From NCBI GenBank assembly GCA_041393775.1, contig JAWKJM010000012.1, positions 1-64,000 on the forward strand: a stretch of 64,000 bases of DNA. The letters run 5' to 3'. Numbering within the stretch: position 1 is the stretch's first letter; each line of letters begins with the position of its first letter. The DNA is from JADKAV01 sp041393775 (GTDB taxonomy: Bacteria; Actinomycetota; Actinomycetes; S36-B12; UBA10799). The notes beneath the pieces were generated by a model that was not told the origin of the DNA, ran no database searches, and saw nothing but the letters and a program-made list of their open reading frames with translations. Made by a program: the position numbers and the translations under genes. Shown piece by piece: positions 43,076 to 52,228 of the stretch.

Positions 43076-43846
43076 GTGAGCGTGTCGCTGGTTTTCATCC
43101 ACGGCCGCTACGTGCAAAGCAGCGACTGGGTGGGCGCGGTCAACACCGGCTTGCGAGCCGCCCGCCGGCGCGAACTGACCCCCGCCGTGGACCTGGTGGA
43201 GGTGGACTACGCCGACGTCCTGCACGACGTTCTGGCATCGATGCCGCAGCGGGCGATCGAAGCCGGCCCGACCTCCTCCCACTTCGACCGTCACCAGCGG
43301 ATGGTGCGACTGTCCATGCACCCGTACACCACCCGTCCGAGGAGTCCCTACGACTTCTTCCCCAAGGAGTGGGTCACCCGCTTCATGCTGAGCAGGATGC
43401 CCGAGATCCAGCGGTACCAAGCACAGCCGCAAGTACGGGCGGCGGTGCGCGCACGGTGCCTCGAGCAACTACCCAAGGGCGATCTGGTGATCGTCGGCCA
43501 CAGCCTGGGCTCGGTGGTCGCCTTCGACCTTCTGCACTATCTGCCCAAAGACACAGGGGTCGATCTCCTGCTCACGATCGGCAGCCCGATGGCCCGCAAG
43601 CCGTGGCGGCACACGCTCGCGGAGTTCCGCGGACAGTTCCCGACCGGGGCCGTGAGGACGTGGATCAACCTGGTCAACACCGGCGACTGGGTCACCGCCG
43701 GCGACGGGATCCACCTGTGGTACCCGCAGGCCATCGACACGTTCGCGAGTCTCGGGCTGGGCATGCACGCTGAGACCCACTACCTGGCCTCCGAACCGGC
43801 GGGCATCGCGCTCGGGGACGCTCTGACGCGGACTCCGGGCCGATGA
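43076..43846 (+). CDS. Alpha/beta hydrolase, lipase-like
   Basis: 256 residues. VFIHGRYV is the HG oxyanion strand, VIVGHSLGSVVAFDLL carries the nucleophile Ser in GHSLG, and the C-terminal D (VNTGDWVTA) and H (MHAETHYL) can complete a triad. No signal peptide, so intracellular. The family includes esterase and PGAP1-like members; the substrate is unknown. It ends with a 4-nt overlap (ATGA) with the nitrilase-family gene. Confidence 0.78.
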   Translation: MSVSLVFIHGRYVQSSDWVGAVNTGLRAARRRELTPAVDLVEVDYADVLHDVLASMPQRAIEAGPTSSHFDRHQRMVRLSMHPYTTRPRSPYDFFPKEWVTRFMLSRMPEIQRYQAQPQVRAAVRARCLEQLPKGDLVIVGHSLGSVVAFDLLHYLPKDTGVDLLLTIGSPMARKPWRHTLAEFRGQFPTGAVRTWINLVNTGDWVTAGDGIHLWYPQAIDTFASLGLGMHAETHYLASEPAGIALGDALTRTPGR

Positions 43847-44568
43847 GGGTCGCCGCGCTGGGGATCGACTGCTCCGACCCCGCCACGACCTGGGACACCG
43901 TCCTCGCACTTCCCCCGGTGGACCTGCTGGTACTACCCGAGCTCGCCTTCATGCCTTGGCTGTGCGCGACCCGCGAGGTGGACCACGAGGCCTGGGCGGC
44001 TGCTGCGTCGCAGCAGCACCTCGAGCGGCTCGCCGACCTTCCGGCCGGGCTCGTCGTCGGGACCCGGGCCACCGGCAGCCACAACGAAGCGTTCTACTGG
44101 ACCGCCGGCTCGGGCGTGCGACCGGTTCACACCAAGACGTTCCTGCCCGACGAGCCCGGCTTCTGGGAGGCGTCGTGGTATCGGCGCGGGCCGGTGCACT
44201 TCCCCGAGGTGGACACGAGTGCCGGACGCGTCGGGATCAGCGTGTGCACCGAGATGTGGTTCACCCAGCACGCGTACACCGAAGTCGACTTCGTGCTCGT
44301 CCCACGCGCCACTCCCGTCGAGTCCGGAGCCAAGTGGCTGGCCGGGGGCGCGACGCACGCGGTGTGCAGCGGAGCGTTCTGCATCTCCAGCAACCGCTCG
44401 GAGACCGTCGCGGACACCACGATGGGCGGCTCGGGATGGGTGATCGACCCGGACGGCGAGGTGCTGGCGGTGACGACGCCCGATGAGCCCGTGGCGATCG
44501 TGGACGTCGACGTTGAGCAGGCGCGGCGGGCCAAGCAGACGTATCCGCGCTACGTGCAGACCGACTGA
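43843..44568 (+). CDS. Carbon-nitrogen hydrolase (nitrilase superfamily)
   Basis: 241 residues, with the catalytic triad E-K-C visible as LPELAFM (Glu), HTKTFLPD (Lys) and VCTEMWF (Cys), followed by AKWLAGGATHAVCSGAF and GGSGWVIDPDGEVLA. The superfamily cleaves amides or nitriles, for example omega-amidase or N-carbamoylputrescine amidase; the precise substrate is unknown. Translationally coupled to the lipase-like gene, suggesting the two act on related compounds. It ends before the duplicated repeat A6. Confidence 0.85.
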   Translation: MRVAALGIDCSDPATTWDTVLALPPVDLLVLPELAFMPWLCATREVDHEAWAAAASQQHLERLADLPAGLVVGTRATGSHNEAFYWTAGSGVRPVHTKTFLPDEPGFWEASWYRRGPVHFPEVDTSAGRVGISVCTEMWFTQHAYTEVDFVLVPRATPVESGAKWLAGGATHAVCSGAFCISSNRSETVADTTMGGSGWVIDPDGEVLAVTTPDEPVAIVDVDVEQARRAKQTYPRYVQTD

Positions 44569-44582
44569 TGCCTCCGTCGACC

Positions 44583-44848
44583 CCGCACCTTCGTCCGACT
44601 GACGCTTCTTGGGGGCCTTTGTTACGAAGGTGCGCCCCCCACGCCACCGTTGTGACGAAGGTGCGCGCGACACGCCCGGGCGACCCCGCAGCTTTGTGAC
44701 AAAGCGCCCCGAGCACCCGCACCTTCGTAGCAGAGGCATCCGACTGACGCTTCTCGGGGCCTTTGTCACGAAGGTGCGCCCCCCACGCCACCATTGCGAC
44801 GAAGGTGCGCGCGACACGCCCGGGCGACCCCGCACCTTGGTCTCAGAA
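44583..44848. repeat. Family A intergenic repeat, locus A6 (tandemly duplicated)
   Basis: A stretch starting TCCGACTGACGCTTCT recurs at 44594 and 44739, a 145-bp tandem duplication, each unit carrying forward cores, the GCGCGACACGCCCGGGCGAC loop and inverted cores. Cores in the two copies differ by a few bases. Together they fill most of the 367-bp spacer before ppdK; nothing else is seen there but the likely ppdK promoter (CAGAAT 6 nt before the start). Confidence 0.85.
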
Positions 44849-44935
44849 GCAGATCTCGCATACCACCCCTGGGTATATCCGACGAGATTGAGCCATTGCT
44901 GCACGAAGGGTTGCCTCGCTGGGCAGAATAGAGCC

Positions 44936-47644
44936 ATGACCGACAAGTTGGTGTACGCATTCTCCGAAGGCAACAAGGACCTCAAAGATCTGCTCGGCGG
45001 CAAAGGGGCCAACCTCGCCGAGATGACGAACCTGGGCCTGCCCGTCCCGCCCGGCTTCATCATCACCACCGAAGCGTGTCGCGAGTATCTGCTCAGCGGA
45101 TCCACGCCCAAGGAGTTGCTCGACGAAGTGCGGTCACGGCTCGACGACCTCGAGCACACGATGGGCCGCACCCTCGGCGATGCCACCGACCCCCTGCTGA
45201 TTTCGGTGCGATCCGGGGCCAAGTTCTCGATGCCCGGGATGATGGAGACAGTGCTCAACATCGGCCTCAACGACGAGTCGGTGCACGGCCTGGCCAAGCA
45301 GTCCGGCAACGAGCGGTTCGCCTGGGACTCCTACCGGCGGCTGATCCAGATGTTCGGCAAGACGGTGCTCGACCTCGACGGCGACCTGTTCGCCGACGCG
45401 CTGGCCGAGGTCATGGTCGAGACCGGCGTCACCTCCGATGTCGAGATCCCCGCTGAGGCGCTCAAGGGTCTGGTGATCCGGTACGAGGACATCATCTCCT
45501 CGCACGGCGCCCATTTCCCGCAGGACCCGCGTGACCAGTTGCTCGGCGCCATCGAGGCGGTCTTCCGGTCCTGGAACACCCCCCGCGCACAGTTGTACCG
45601 GCGCCAGGAGCGCATCCCGAGCGATCTCGGCACCGCCGTGAACGTGCAGGCGATGGTGTTCGGCAACTCCGGCGAGCACTCCGGCACCGGCGTGGCCTTC
45701 ACCCGCGATCCCGCCACCGGGGCCCGCGGCGTCTACGGCGACTACCTCGAATCCGCACAGGGCGAGGACGTCGTGTCCGGCATCCGCAACACGCTGGCAC
45801 TGGCCGACCTCGAAGCACTCGAGCCCGAGGCGTACACCGAGCTCATGGACATCATGAACACCCTCGAACAGCACTACCGGGACCTGTGCGACATCGAGTT
45901 CACGATCGAGCGCGGGAAGTTGTGGATGCTGCAGACCCGGGTCGGCAAGCGCACAGCGGCAGCCGCCTTCCGGATCGCCGTGCAGCTGGTCGACGAGGGC
46001 CTGATCGACATGGACGAGGCGGTCGGGCGGGTCTCCGGGCCGCAACTGGGTCAGTTGATGTTCCCGCAGTTCGACCACGCGAACGCCCCGGCGGCCAGCA
46101 CGAAGGGCACTGCAGCCTCCCCCGGCGCGGCGGTCGGCAAGATCGTGTTCGACTCCGAAGCCGCGGTGAAGGCGGCCGCCGACGGCACCAAGGTGATCCT
46201 CGTGCGCCGGGAGACCAACCCCGACGACCTGCCGGGCATGGTCGCCGCGGCGGGCATCCTCACCACCCGCGGCGGCAAGACCTCGCACGCTGCCGTCGTC
46301 GCGCGCGGCATGGGCAAGACCGCGGTGTGCGGCACGGAGACCATCGAGATCGACTCGGCGGCCCGCACACTGACGTTCCCGGACGGCCAGCGCCTCGTTG
46401 AGGGCCAGGTCATCTCGATCGACGGGTCCACCGGCGAGGTCTTCAACGGCGCGGTGGAGGTGCGGCCGTCGCCGGTGGTGGAGTACTTCGACGCCGGCAT
46501 CGATGCCGCCCTTGACGACGCCGACCCGCACACCGCCGAGCTGGTGCACGCCGTCGACCGGATCATGCGCCACGCCGACGAGGCCCGCCGACTGGGCGTA
46601 CGGGCTAACGCCGACACCCCCGAGGACGCCGCCCGCGGACGTCGCATGGGCAGCCAGGGGATCGGCTTGTGCCGTACCGAGCACATGTTCCTCGGCGACC
46701 GCAAGCAGTACGTGGAGAAGTTGATCCTGGCCGAGGACGAGGTCGAACAGGAAGCCGCCCTGGCCGCACTACTGCCGTTGCAGCGCAAGGACTTCATCCG
46801 GATCCTCGAGATCATGGACGGACTGCCGGTCACGATCCGGCTCATCGACCCGCCTTTGCACGAGTTCCTCCCCGATCTCACGGAACTGTCGGTGCGGGTG
46901 GCCGTCGCGGAGGAGCACGGCAAGCCCAACGAGGCCGACCTGCGCCTGCTGCGGGCGGTGCGCAGACTGCACGAATCCAACCCGATGCTCGGTCTGCGCG
47001 GCGTGCGGCTCGGGCTGCAGGTGCCGGGGTTGTTCGCGTTGCAGGTGCGCGCGATCGCGGAGGCGGCCTGCTTCCGGCAGCGCCTCGGTGGCGACCCGCG
47101 CGCGGAGATCATGATCCCGCTGGTCGGCTCCGTGCACGAACTCGAACTCGTCGTCGAGGAGGCCGCCCAGGTGCTGGCCGACGTCGCGCAGAAGCACGGC
47201 TGCACGCTGCGCTTCCCGATCGGGACGATGATCGAGCTGCCGCGGGCGGCGCTGACCGCTGGGGACATCGCGGCCAGCGCGGAGTTCTTCTCCTTCGGGA
47301 CCAACGACCTCACCCAGACCACCTGGGGGTTCAGCCGCGACGACGTCGAGGCCGGCTTCTTCTCGCTGTACCTCGACAAGGGCGTCTTCGGGGTGTCGCC
47401 GTTCGAGAGCATCGACGTCGATGGTGTCGGTCGACTCGTGGACATCGCAGCAACGGAGGGCCGCAAGGTCCGCCCCGACCTGCATCTCGGGGTGTGCGGC
47501 GAGCACGGCGGCGACCCCGCGTCGGTCCACTTCTTCCACGATGTCGGGCTGGACTACGTGAGTTGTTCCCCGTTCCGGGTGCCGGTCGCGCGGCTGGAAG
47601 CGGCACGGGCATCGTTGGGCATCAGCGCCTCCGACATGCGGTAA
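44936..47644 (+). CDS. ppdK: Pyruvate, phosphate dikinase
   Basis: 902 residues, full length. N-terminal ATP-binding domain (LLGGKGANLAEMTNLGLPVP; VRSGAKFSMPGMMETVLN), central phosphohistidine domain with H451 in GGKTSHAAVVARG, and C-terminal TIM barrel with GTNDLTQTTWGFSRDD and the acid-base Cys in GVCGEHGGDP (about residue 854). Interconverts pyruvate + ATP + Pi with PEP + AMP + PPi; in heterotrophs it serves gluconeogenesis or PPi use. ATG 44936; the frame is open further upstream through the repeats, but that part is not protein-like. Confidence 0.96.
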   Translation: MTDKLVYAFSEGNKDLKDLLGGKGANLAEMTNLGLPVPPGFIITTEACREYLLSGSTPKELLDEVRSRLDDLEHTMGRTLGDATDPLLISVRSGAKFSMPGMMETVLNIGLNDESVHGLAKQSGNERFAWDSYRRLIQMFGKTVLDLDGDLFADALAEVMVETGVTSDVEIPAEALKGLVIRYEDIISSHGAHFPQDPRDQLLGAIEAVFRSWNTPRAQLYRRQERIPSDLGTAVNVQAMVFGNSGEHSGTGVAFTRDPATGARGVYGDYLESAQGEDVVSGIRNTLALADLEALEPEAYTELMDIMNTLEQHYRDLCDIEFTIERGKLWMLQTRVGKRTAAAAFRIAVQLVDEGLIDMDEAVGRVSGPQLGQLMFPQFDHANAPAASTKGTAASPGAAVGKIVFDSEAAVKAAADGTKVILVRRETNPDDLPGMVAAAGILTTRGGKTSHAAVVARGMGKTAVCGTETIEIDSAARTLTFPDGQRLVEGQVISIDGSTGEVFNGAVEVRPSPVVEYFDAGIDAALDDADPHTAELVHAVDRIMRHADEARRLGVRANADTPEDAARGRRMGSQGIGLCRTEHMFLGDRKQYVEKLILAEDEVEQEAALAALLPLQRKDFIRILEIMDGLPVTIRLIDPPLHEFLPDLTELSVRVAVAEEHGKPNEADLRLLRAVRRLHESNPMLGLRGVRLGLQVPGLFALQVRAIAEAACFRQRLGGDPRAEIMIPLVGSVHELELVVEEAAQVLADVAQKHGCTLRFPIGTMIELPRAALTAGDIAASAEFFSFGTNDLTQTTWGFSRDDVEAGFFSLYLDKGVFGVSPFESIDVDGVGRLVDIAATEGRKVRPDLHLGVCGEHGGDPASVHFFHDVGLDYVSCSPFRVPVARLEAARASLGISASDMR

Positions 47645-47694
47645 GCGGGCGCCGGCCGTCGGGCTCCCACCGGGTCCGCATCCCCCGGTAACCG

Positions 47695-48123
47695 CGGCTC
47701 ACCCTCCATCTCGTGGCCGGACTGCGCCTCGCTGGCCTGCAGATGGTGGAAACCGTGTCCGTTACGCCCCAAATGTGTGGGTTTGGCCCTCCAACCTCTG
47801 GCCACCCGCGCACACTCCGGCCAGCAGATGGAGAGGCTGGGCTTCAGAGAGTCCCGACGTGGCCGCCCCGGCGCGCGTCGCACGCGGCCGTGCCCGCACT
47901 GGACACCGCGCGCAGCCGGCCAGCGGATGGAGTGACTTCGGCGTAACAGAACCCCGATCACCCGGCTCACCCCTCCATCTCGTGGCCGGATCGCCCCTCT
48001 CCGGACCCCGGCGGCCCGCAGATGGAGGCATTCACGTCCTTTACGCCCGAAATATGGGGTTTCGGCCCTCCATCCTCTGGCCACCCACGCAAACCCCGGC
48101 CAGCAGATGGAGGGGCTTGGGCC
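47695..48123. repeat. Family B intergenic repeat, locus B3 (tandem duplication)
   Basis: Two ~270-280 bp copies. The segment starting CGGCTCACC at 47695 recurs at 47963, and GTCCCGACGTGGCC at 47851 recurs as GTCCCGATGTGGCC at 48131. Each contains two family B hairpins (CTCCATC ... GCAGATGG type). The duplication includes the last ~22 codons of ggt. It spans the convergent spacer between ppdK and ggt. Confidence 0.85.
47844..47914 (-). pseudogene. Duplicated 3' tail of ggt
   Basis: Read on the minus strand this gives RAVSSAGTAACDARRGGHVG, then TL and a stop, nearly identical to the ggt C terminus (AVSSDGTAACDARRGGHIG, TL, stop). It has no start and cannot be expressed as a gene; it came along with the B3 tandem duplication. 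Substitutions between copies show the event is not very recent. Confidence 0.8.
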
Positions 48124-49470
48124 TCACAAAGTCCCGATGTGGCCGCCCCGGCGCGCGTCGCATGCGGCCGTCCCGTCACTGGACACCGCGTGCACCCCGC
48201 CGAAGTAGAAGTCGCGGGCATCCCACAGCGACATCGGCGAGGGCAGCGCCGCGACCTGCTCGGCGGGGAATCCCGGTTCGACCTGGACGACGTCGTCGTT
48301 GTCCAGGTGGACCCGCGGGGCGTCGATCGCCTCCTGCAGATCGACGTCGCGCGCCAGTTGGGCGATCACCCGCACCATGGCGCTGCGGATGCGCTCGCTG
48401 CCGCCGGTTCCCAGCGCCGTGACCAAGCCTTTGCGCTCCACGATGCTGGGAGCCATCATCGACCGGATCCGGGCGCCGACCGGCAGTGTGTGCCCGTCGG
48501 GATGCAGATCGCTCTCGCCCATCATGTTGTTCAACTGGATGCCCGTTCCCGGCAGCATCACCCCTGAGCAACTCCCGTTGGACACCGTCATGGCCACCGT
48601 CTGCTCGCCGTCGGTCACGCTGATGTGCGTCGTACCCCGCACCGACACCGGCGCCAGGGTCTTGTTGTGCTCGGTCGCACGACGCAAGGCGGTCAGCAGA
48701 TCCAGGGCCGTCGGCGACTCGATGGCGGCCAGATCGCTCAGGGCATGCGCGATGATCGAGCCCCCCAGCGACGGCGGCGGATTGGTCAGCAACGTCGCCC
48801 CCGGAAGGGCGACTCGCAATGGCTCCCGCTCGTACACCTCGTAGGCGGCCAGGTCGTCCTCGTGCAGGGGTCCGATGGCAGGCAACCTGTCGAGGCCACC
48901 GATCACCTCGTCCAAGAAGTCCGCGTAGTTGCGGTTGCGCAGGATCTGCCCTGCGCGCAGCAACTGACCCTTGGGGGCGTAGACACGAGCCGACTCCGTG
49001 GTGGACGTGAGTACCCCGCCGATCAATTGCAGGACCAGCGCCTGCTCCCCGGTCATCGCCGCCCCTTCCCGGGCGACCTCGATCGCCGGGGTCACAACCG
49101 CATCCCGCTTGAGCCGGCCGAACCGTTCGTGCGCGTGCAGCAGGCCGGGCAGCACCCCGGGCACAGCAACCGTCGACGACCCGATGGCGAAGTTCTGGCG
49201 GGCGCCGGCGAACTCGACGGTCACCACGCGATGCAGGTGACCGCTGCGAGGGGTCGGAACGGCGGCGAAGAAGTCGATCAGCGTGGTTTCCCCATCGCGG
49301 TCACGCACCATCATGAACCCGCCGCCGCCCAGGCTGGCCAGTCCCGGCTCGGTGACCGGCATGGCGAAGGCCGCCGCAACCGCCGCGTCGACCGCGTTGC
49401 CGCCGCGGCGCAGGACGTCCAGGGCGACCCCGACTGTGCCCGGTGCGCCGGCGGCGACCGCTGGATTCAT
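48124..49470 (-). CDS. ggt: Gamma-glutamyltransferase
   Basis: 448 residues, shorter than classical GGT. RGGNAVDAAVAAAFAMPVTEP and LASLGGGGFMMVRD are typical of the large-subunit core; the autoprocessing/catalytic Thr is in SVRGTTHISV; MLPGTGIQLNNMMGE and LGTGGSERIRSAM follow as in the small subunit. The family cleaves gamma-glutamyl bonds (glutathione degradation). No clear signal peptide is visible, unlike many secreted members. The stop lies 6 bp from a family B hairpin. Divergent from the GAP-family gene. Confidence 0.88.
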   Translation of the reverse strand: MNPAVAAGAPGTVGVALDVLRRGGNAVDAAVAAAFAMPVTEPGLASLGGGGFMMVRDRDGETTLIDFFAAVPTPRSGHLHRVVTVEFAGARQNFAIGSSTVAVPGVLPGLLHAHERFGRLKRDAVVTPAIEVAREGAAMTGEQALVLQLIGGVLTSTTESARVYAPKGQLLRAGQILRNRNYADFLDEVIGGLDRLPAIGPLHEDDLAAYEVYEREPLRVALPGATLLTNPPPSLGGSIIAHALSDLAAIESPTALDLLTALRRATEHNKTLAPVSVRGTTHISVTDGEQTVAMTVSNGSCSGVMLPGTGIQLNNMMGESDLHPDGHTLPVGARIRSMMAPSIVERKGLVTALGTGGSERIRSAMVRVIAQLARDVDLQEAIDAPRVHLDNDDVVQVEPGFPAEQVAALPSPMSLWDARDFYFGGVHAVSSDGTAACDARRGGHIGTL

Positions 49471-49521
49471 GACTCAAGGCTAGCGACGCGACCCTGAACG
49501 CCTCCTGCCAGACTCGTCAGT

Positions 49522-50214
49522 GTGCTCTCCCTACTGGCGTCGATGGGTTTCCTCGGTCTTGCCGCCGTGGACCCGGTCGGGATCGCCGTGATGCCACTGC
49601 TACTGACCCAGCCAAACGGGATCCGCCGGTCGGCGTGGTTCCTGATCGGGTCGGCACTCGGGATCACGGCCTTGGGCGTGACGTTCGCGATCGGCGCGGG
49701 TCATGTGATGCTCCGGCTCAAAGACGACTTCCCGTGGCTGGAGCCGGGCATCGAGATCGTGGGCGGCGTGCTGTTCGCTGGCTTCGGCTGTTACCTCTGG
49801 TGGCGGTCCCGGCACGGCGACAGCGGCCCCGAGGTCTCGGACGGCCTGCGCCGCCGGCTCGCGCTCTCCGGGTTCCTGCTCTTCGCCTTCGGTGCGGCCC
49901 TGGTGATCGTGCAGAGCCTGCTCGACGTCGTGTTTACCGTTGCCATGATCAACATCGGGGCGAGCAACCTGGCAGCACTGGAGATCCTGATGGCAGTCCT
50001 GGTGTACGCCACCGCGGCCCTGGTCCTGCAGATCGCGATCGTCGCCGCATACGCCGCCGCCGGACCCGAACGCCGCGTGGTCGTCACCAACAAGGTGACC
50101 GGCTGGCTGGACCGCTACGGGAACCGCACCGCAATCATCGCCTCGATCGGGGTGGGCGCGGTGCTGGTGGCCAGCGGTGTTAGCGCGCTGATGGGCGGAC
50201 CGTCGCTGGGGTGA
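49522..50214 (+). CDS. GAP/Sap-family membrane protein (LysE-like fold)
   Basis: 230 residues with six hydrophobic segments: GLAAVDPVGIAVMPLLLTQP is the conserved first-helix motif with the D-P-x-G pattern, followed by ITALGVTFAIGAGHVMLRL and FGAALVIVQSLLDVVFTVAM. This matches the actinobacterial GAP (glycolipid-addressing protein)/Sap family related to LysE exporters. In mycobacteria Sap helps transport sulfolipid; the substrate here is unknown. GTG start. Confidence 0.8.
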   Translation: MLSLLASMGFLGLAAVDPVGIAVMPLLLTQPNGIRRSAWFLIGSALGITALGVTFAIGAGHVMLRLKDDFPWLEPGIEIVGGVLFAGFGCYLWWRSRHGDSGPEVSDGLRRRLALSGFLLFAFGAALVIVQSLLDVVFTVAMINIGASNLAALEILMAVLVYATAALVLQIAIVAAYAAAGPERRVVVTNKVTGWLDRYGNRTAIIASIGVGAVLVASGVSALMGGPSLG

Positions 50215-50257
50215 GCAACGCCGGTGCGCAGTTGGGGTGCCGCAGGACCGCCGGGCG

Positions 50258-51454
50258 TCAGTACAGGACGCGCAGTCGCACCGTCTCGGGCAACGCCCGC
50301 AACTGCGCAAGGACGTCGTCGGGGTAGTCGACACTGATGTCGGTGAGCACGTAGCCGATCTCGCCGCGGGTGCCAAGCAACTGCCCCTCGATGTTGACGT
50401 GGTGGTCTGCCAGGACCGAGTTGATGGCCGCCAGCACGCCCGGGATGTTGCGATGCAGATGCGCCAGCCGGTGGGTGCCGGCGTGCTCCGGCAGCGCCAA
50501 AGGCGGCAGGTTCACGCTCAGCACGGTCGAGCCGTCGTTGTAGAAGTCGGCCAGTTTGCCGGCTACGAATCGGCCGATGTCCTGCTGCGCCTCCAACGTC
50601 GAGCCACCGATGTGCGGGGTCAGGATCACATTCTGCAGTCCGCGCAGTTCGTTGCGGAACTCCTCCCCGCGGCTGCTCGGCTCGACTGCGAACACATCCA
50701 CGGCGGCGCCCGCGATGTGCCCGCTGAGGAGGTTCTCGCGCAGCGAGGCGGTGTCGATGACGAAGCCCCGGGACAGGTTGAGGAACAGCGCCCCGGGCTT
50801 CATCGCCGCGAATTGCCGGGCCCCGAACAGACCCGCGTTGCCCTGCCGGCCGTCGACGTGCAGGGTCACCACGTCGGCAACGGCGAGCAGTTCGTCCAAC
50901 GACCCGCACCGGCGGGCATTGCCCAGGGCGAGCTTGTCGGAGGTGTCGTAGAAGTGGACGACCATGCCGAGCGCCTCGGCCAGCACCGACAGTTGGGCGC
51001 CGATGTTGCCGTACCCGACGATGCCCAGCGCCCGCCCGCGGACCTCGTGGGCACCCGCAGCCGACTTGTCCCAGATGCCCTCGTGCATCTTTCGGTTCTT
51101 CTCGACCATTCCGCGGGTCAGCGCGATGATCTCGGCCAGCGCCAGTTCCACGACGCTGCGGGTGTTGGAGTAGGGGGCGTTGAACACCGCGATGCCTTGG
51201 TCGGCGGCGGCGGCGAGGTCGACCTGATCGGTGCCGATGCAGAAGGCACCGATCGCCAGCAGCGAGTCGGCACGGTGAAGGTGCTCGCCTGAGACCTGTG
51301 ACTTCGACCGGATCCCGAGCAGGTTCACCCCGTCGAGCCGCGCGGCGAGTTCGTCGCCTTCGAGGGCGCGGTCGAGGGTCTCCACCTCGACACCGGCACG
51401 TGCAAGGGCGGCTGCGCCATCGGGATGGATGTTCTCAAGCAGCAGAGCACGCAC
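50258..51454 (-). CDS. serA: D-3-phosphoglycerate dehydrogenase with ACT domain
   Basis: 398 residues, the Escherichia coli SerA length. NAD-binding domain with GIVGYGNIGAQLSVLAEALG, catalytic R in LNLSRGFVID, E in VFAVEPSS, and H in LTPHIGGSTLEAQ. The last ~75 residues are an ACT domain (RNIPGVLAAINSVLADHHVN) that usually binds serine for feedback inhibition. First step of serine biosynthesis. Convergent with the GAP gene. Confidence 0.93.
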   Translation of the reverse strand: MRALLLENIHPDGAAALARAGVEVETLDRALEGDELAARLDGVNLLGIRSKSQVSGEHLHRADSLLAIGAFCIGTDQVDLAAAADQGIAVFNAPYSNTRSVVELALAEIIALTRGMVEKNRKMHEGIWDKSAAGAHEVRGRALGIVGYGNIGAQLSVLAEALGMVVHFYDTSDKLALGNARRCGSLDELLAVADVVTLHVDGRQGNAGLFGARQFAAMKPGALFLNLSRGFVIDTASLRENLLSGHIAGAAVDVFAVEPSSRGEEFRNELRGLQNVILTPHIGGSTLEAQQDIGRFVAGKLADFYNDGSTVLSVNLPPLALPEHAGTHRLAHLHRNIPGVLAAINSVLADHHVNIEGQLLGTRGEIGYVLTDISVDYPDDVLAQLRALPETVRLRVLY

Positions 51455-51544
51455 GTCTTGATGCTACGGAGCCTGCCAGCAACCTGCTCGAGGCGGTCCT
51501 TGCTGAGTGCGGGCGGCGGTGTCACACGTCACTGAACGGGGCTT

Positions 51545-51581
51545 GGTGAAGATCTGTCGTGGGGAGCGACAATTCTTCACC
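51545..51581. terminator. Imperfect hairpin downstream of the DUF2505 gene
   Basis: GGTGAAGATCTGTCGT (51545-51560) pairs with GCGACAATTCTTCACC (51566-51581), 14 of 16 positions, loop GGGGA. No T-tract. It lies 38 bp past the DUF2505 stop and 90 bp upstream of serA, so it is a likely terminator of the minus-strand DUF2505 transcript; it again combines nested inverted elements. Confidence 0.55.
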
Positions 51582-51619
51582 ATGCCCGGCCGCCGGACAG
51601 GGCGGCGCGTCTGGACCGA

Positions 51620-52116
51620 TCAGTGCTCGGCGAGCCACTCCTGGTTGAAGGCGTACTCCTTGTCGAGGCTGGCGATCGTCTCCTTCTGGACGACGCCCTC
51701 GAGCTTGCCGCCCACGAGCGGGACGCTGGCCTTGACGTCCATGTCCACGACCCAGTCGCTGGTGTCGGCTCCGGTCGGCTTGATCTCGAGCGTGCCCTTC
51801 ACGTGCAGGGGTTTGCCGGGGAAGTCGATGTCGAGGTCGCACACGTAGCCGCCACCGGTCGCCGTCCACTTCTCGGTCTGGATGACCCGATTCTTGTCCC
51901 CCAGGATCTTCTTCGCGAACTCGGGCAGATCGGCGGGAACCCTGCGGTCCACCTTGAGCGACCGGGCGCTGTCATCGCGCTCGTGCTCCAGCACATCGGT
52001 CGAGATGTCCCCGAGCGCCTGGTACTTGCCCTTCCACGTAGGCGGATTCGCACAACATCGCCCAGATCGCCTCCGGGCTGGCTGCGTACTTGTCGACGCG
52101 CGAGATCTTCTTGGAC
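51620..52116 (-). pseudogene. DUF2505 protein gene with a single-base frameshift
   Basis: ATG 52116 (AAGGAG 6 nt upstream) begins SKKISRVDKYAASPEAIWAM, LCESAYVEG in one frame; at about 52036 the homologous sequence continues in another frame as KYQALGDISTDVLEHERDD and runs to the end (LDKEYAFNQEWLAEH). The join falls in GAAGGGCAAG; one G too many would explain it. Intact, the protein would be about 165 residues of the DUF2505 START-like (lipid-binding fold) family common in actinobacteria. A sequencing error at the G run or a genuine mutation cannot be told apart here; upstream frame and ribosome site are healthy, which favours an error or a very recent event. Confidence 0.75.
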
Positions 52117-52215
52117 ATTCCTGACTCCTTCGGCTTGTGTCCCGAACGTAATCCCGCAGACGGGCCGATTTCCTGCCGAACGGCGCGCTCACCCGCCTTT
52201 GTCACATCCGTCCGC

Positions 52216-52221
52216 TAGGGT
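52216..52221 (+). promoter_or_regulatory. -10 hexamer TAGGGT of the UvrD-type helicase gene
   Basis: TAGGGT ends 7 nt before ATG 52229; leaderless arrangement, divergent from the DUF2505 gene. Confidence 0.5.
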
Positions 52222-52228
52222 CGAACGC

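Noticed and set aside
44609..44935. N-terminal extension of PpdK through the A6 repeats
   Set aside because: The frame is open, but the sequence is repeat-derived and the enzyme's conserved N terminus starts at ATG 44936 with a -10-like hexamer just upstream.
47713..48567. Open frames across the ppdK-ggt spacer
   Set aside because: They are created by the duplicated family B repeats and by the antisense of the ggt 3' end; only the duplicated ggt tail has recognisable coding content.
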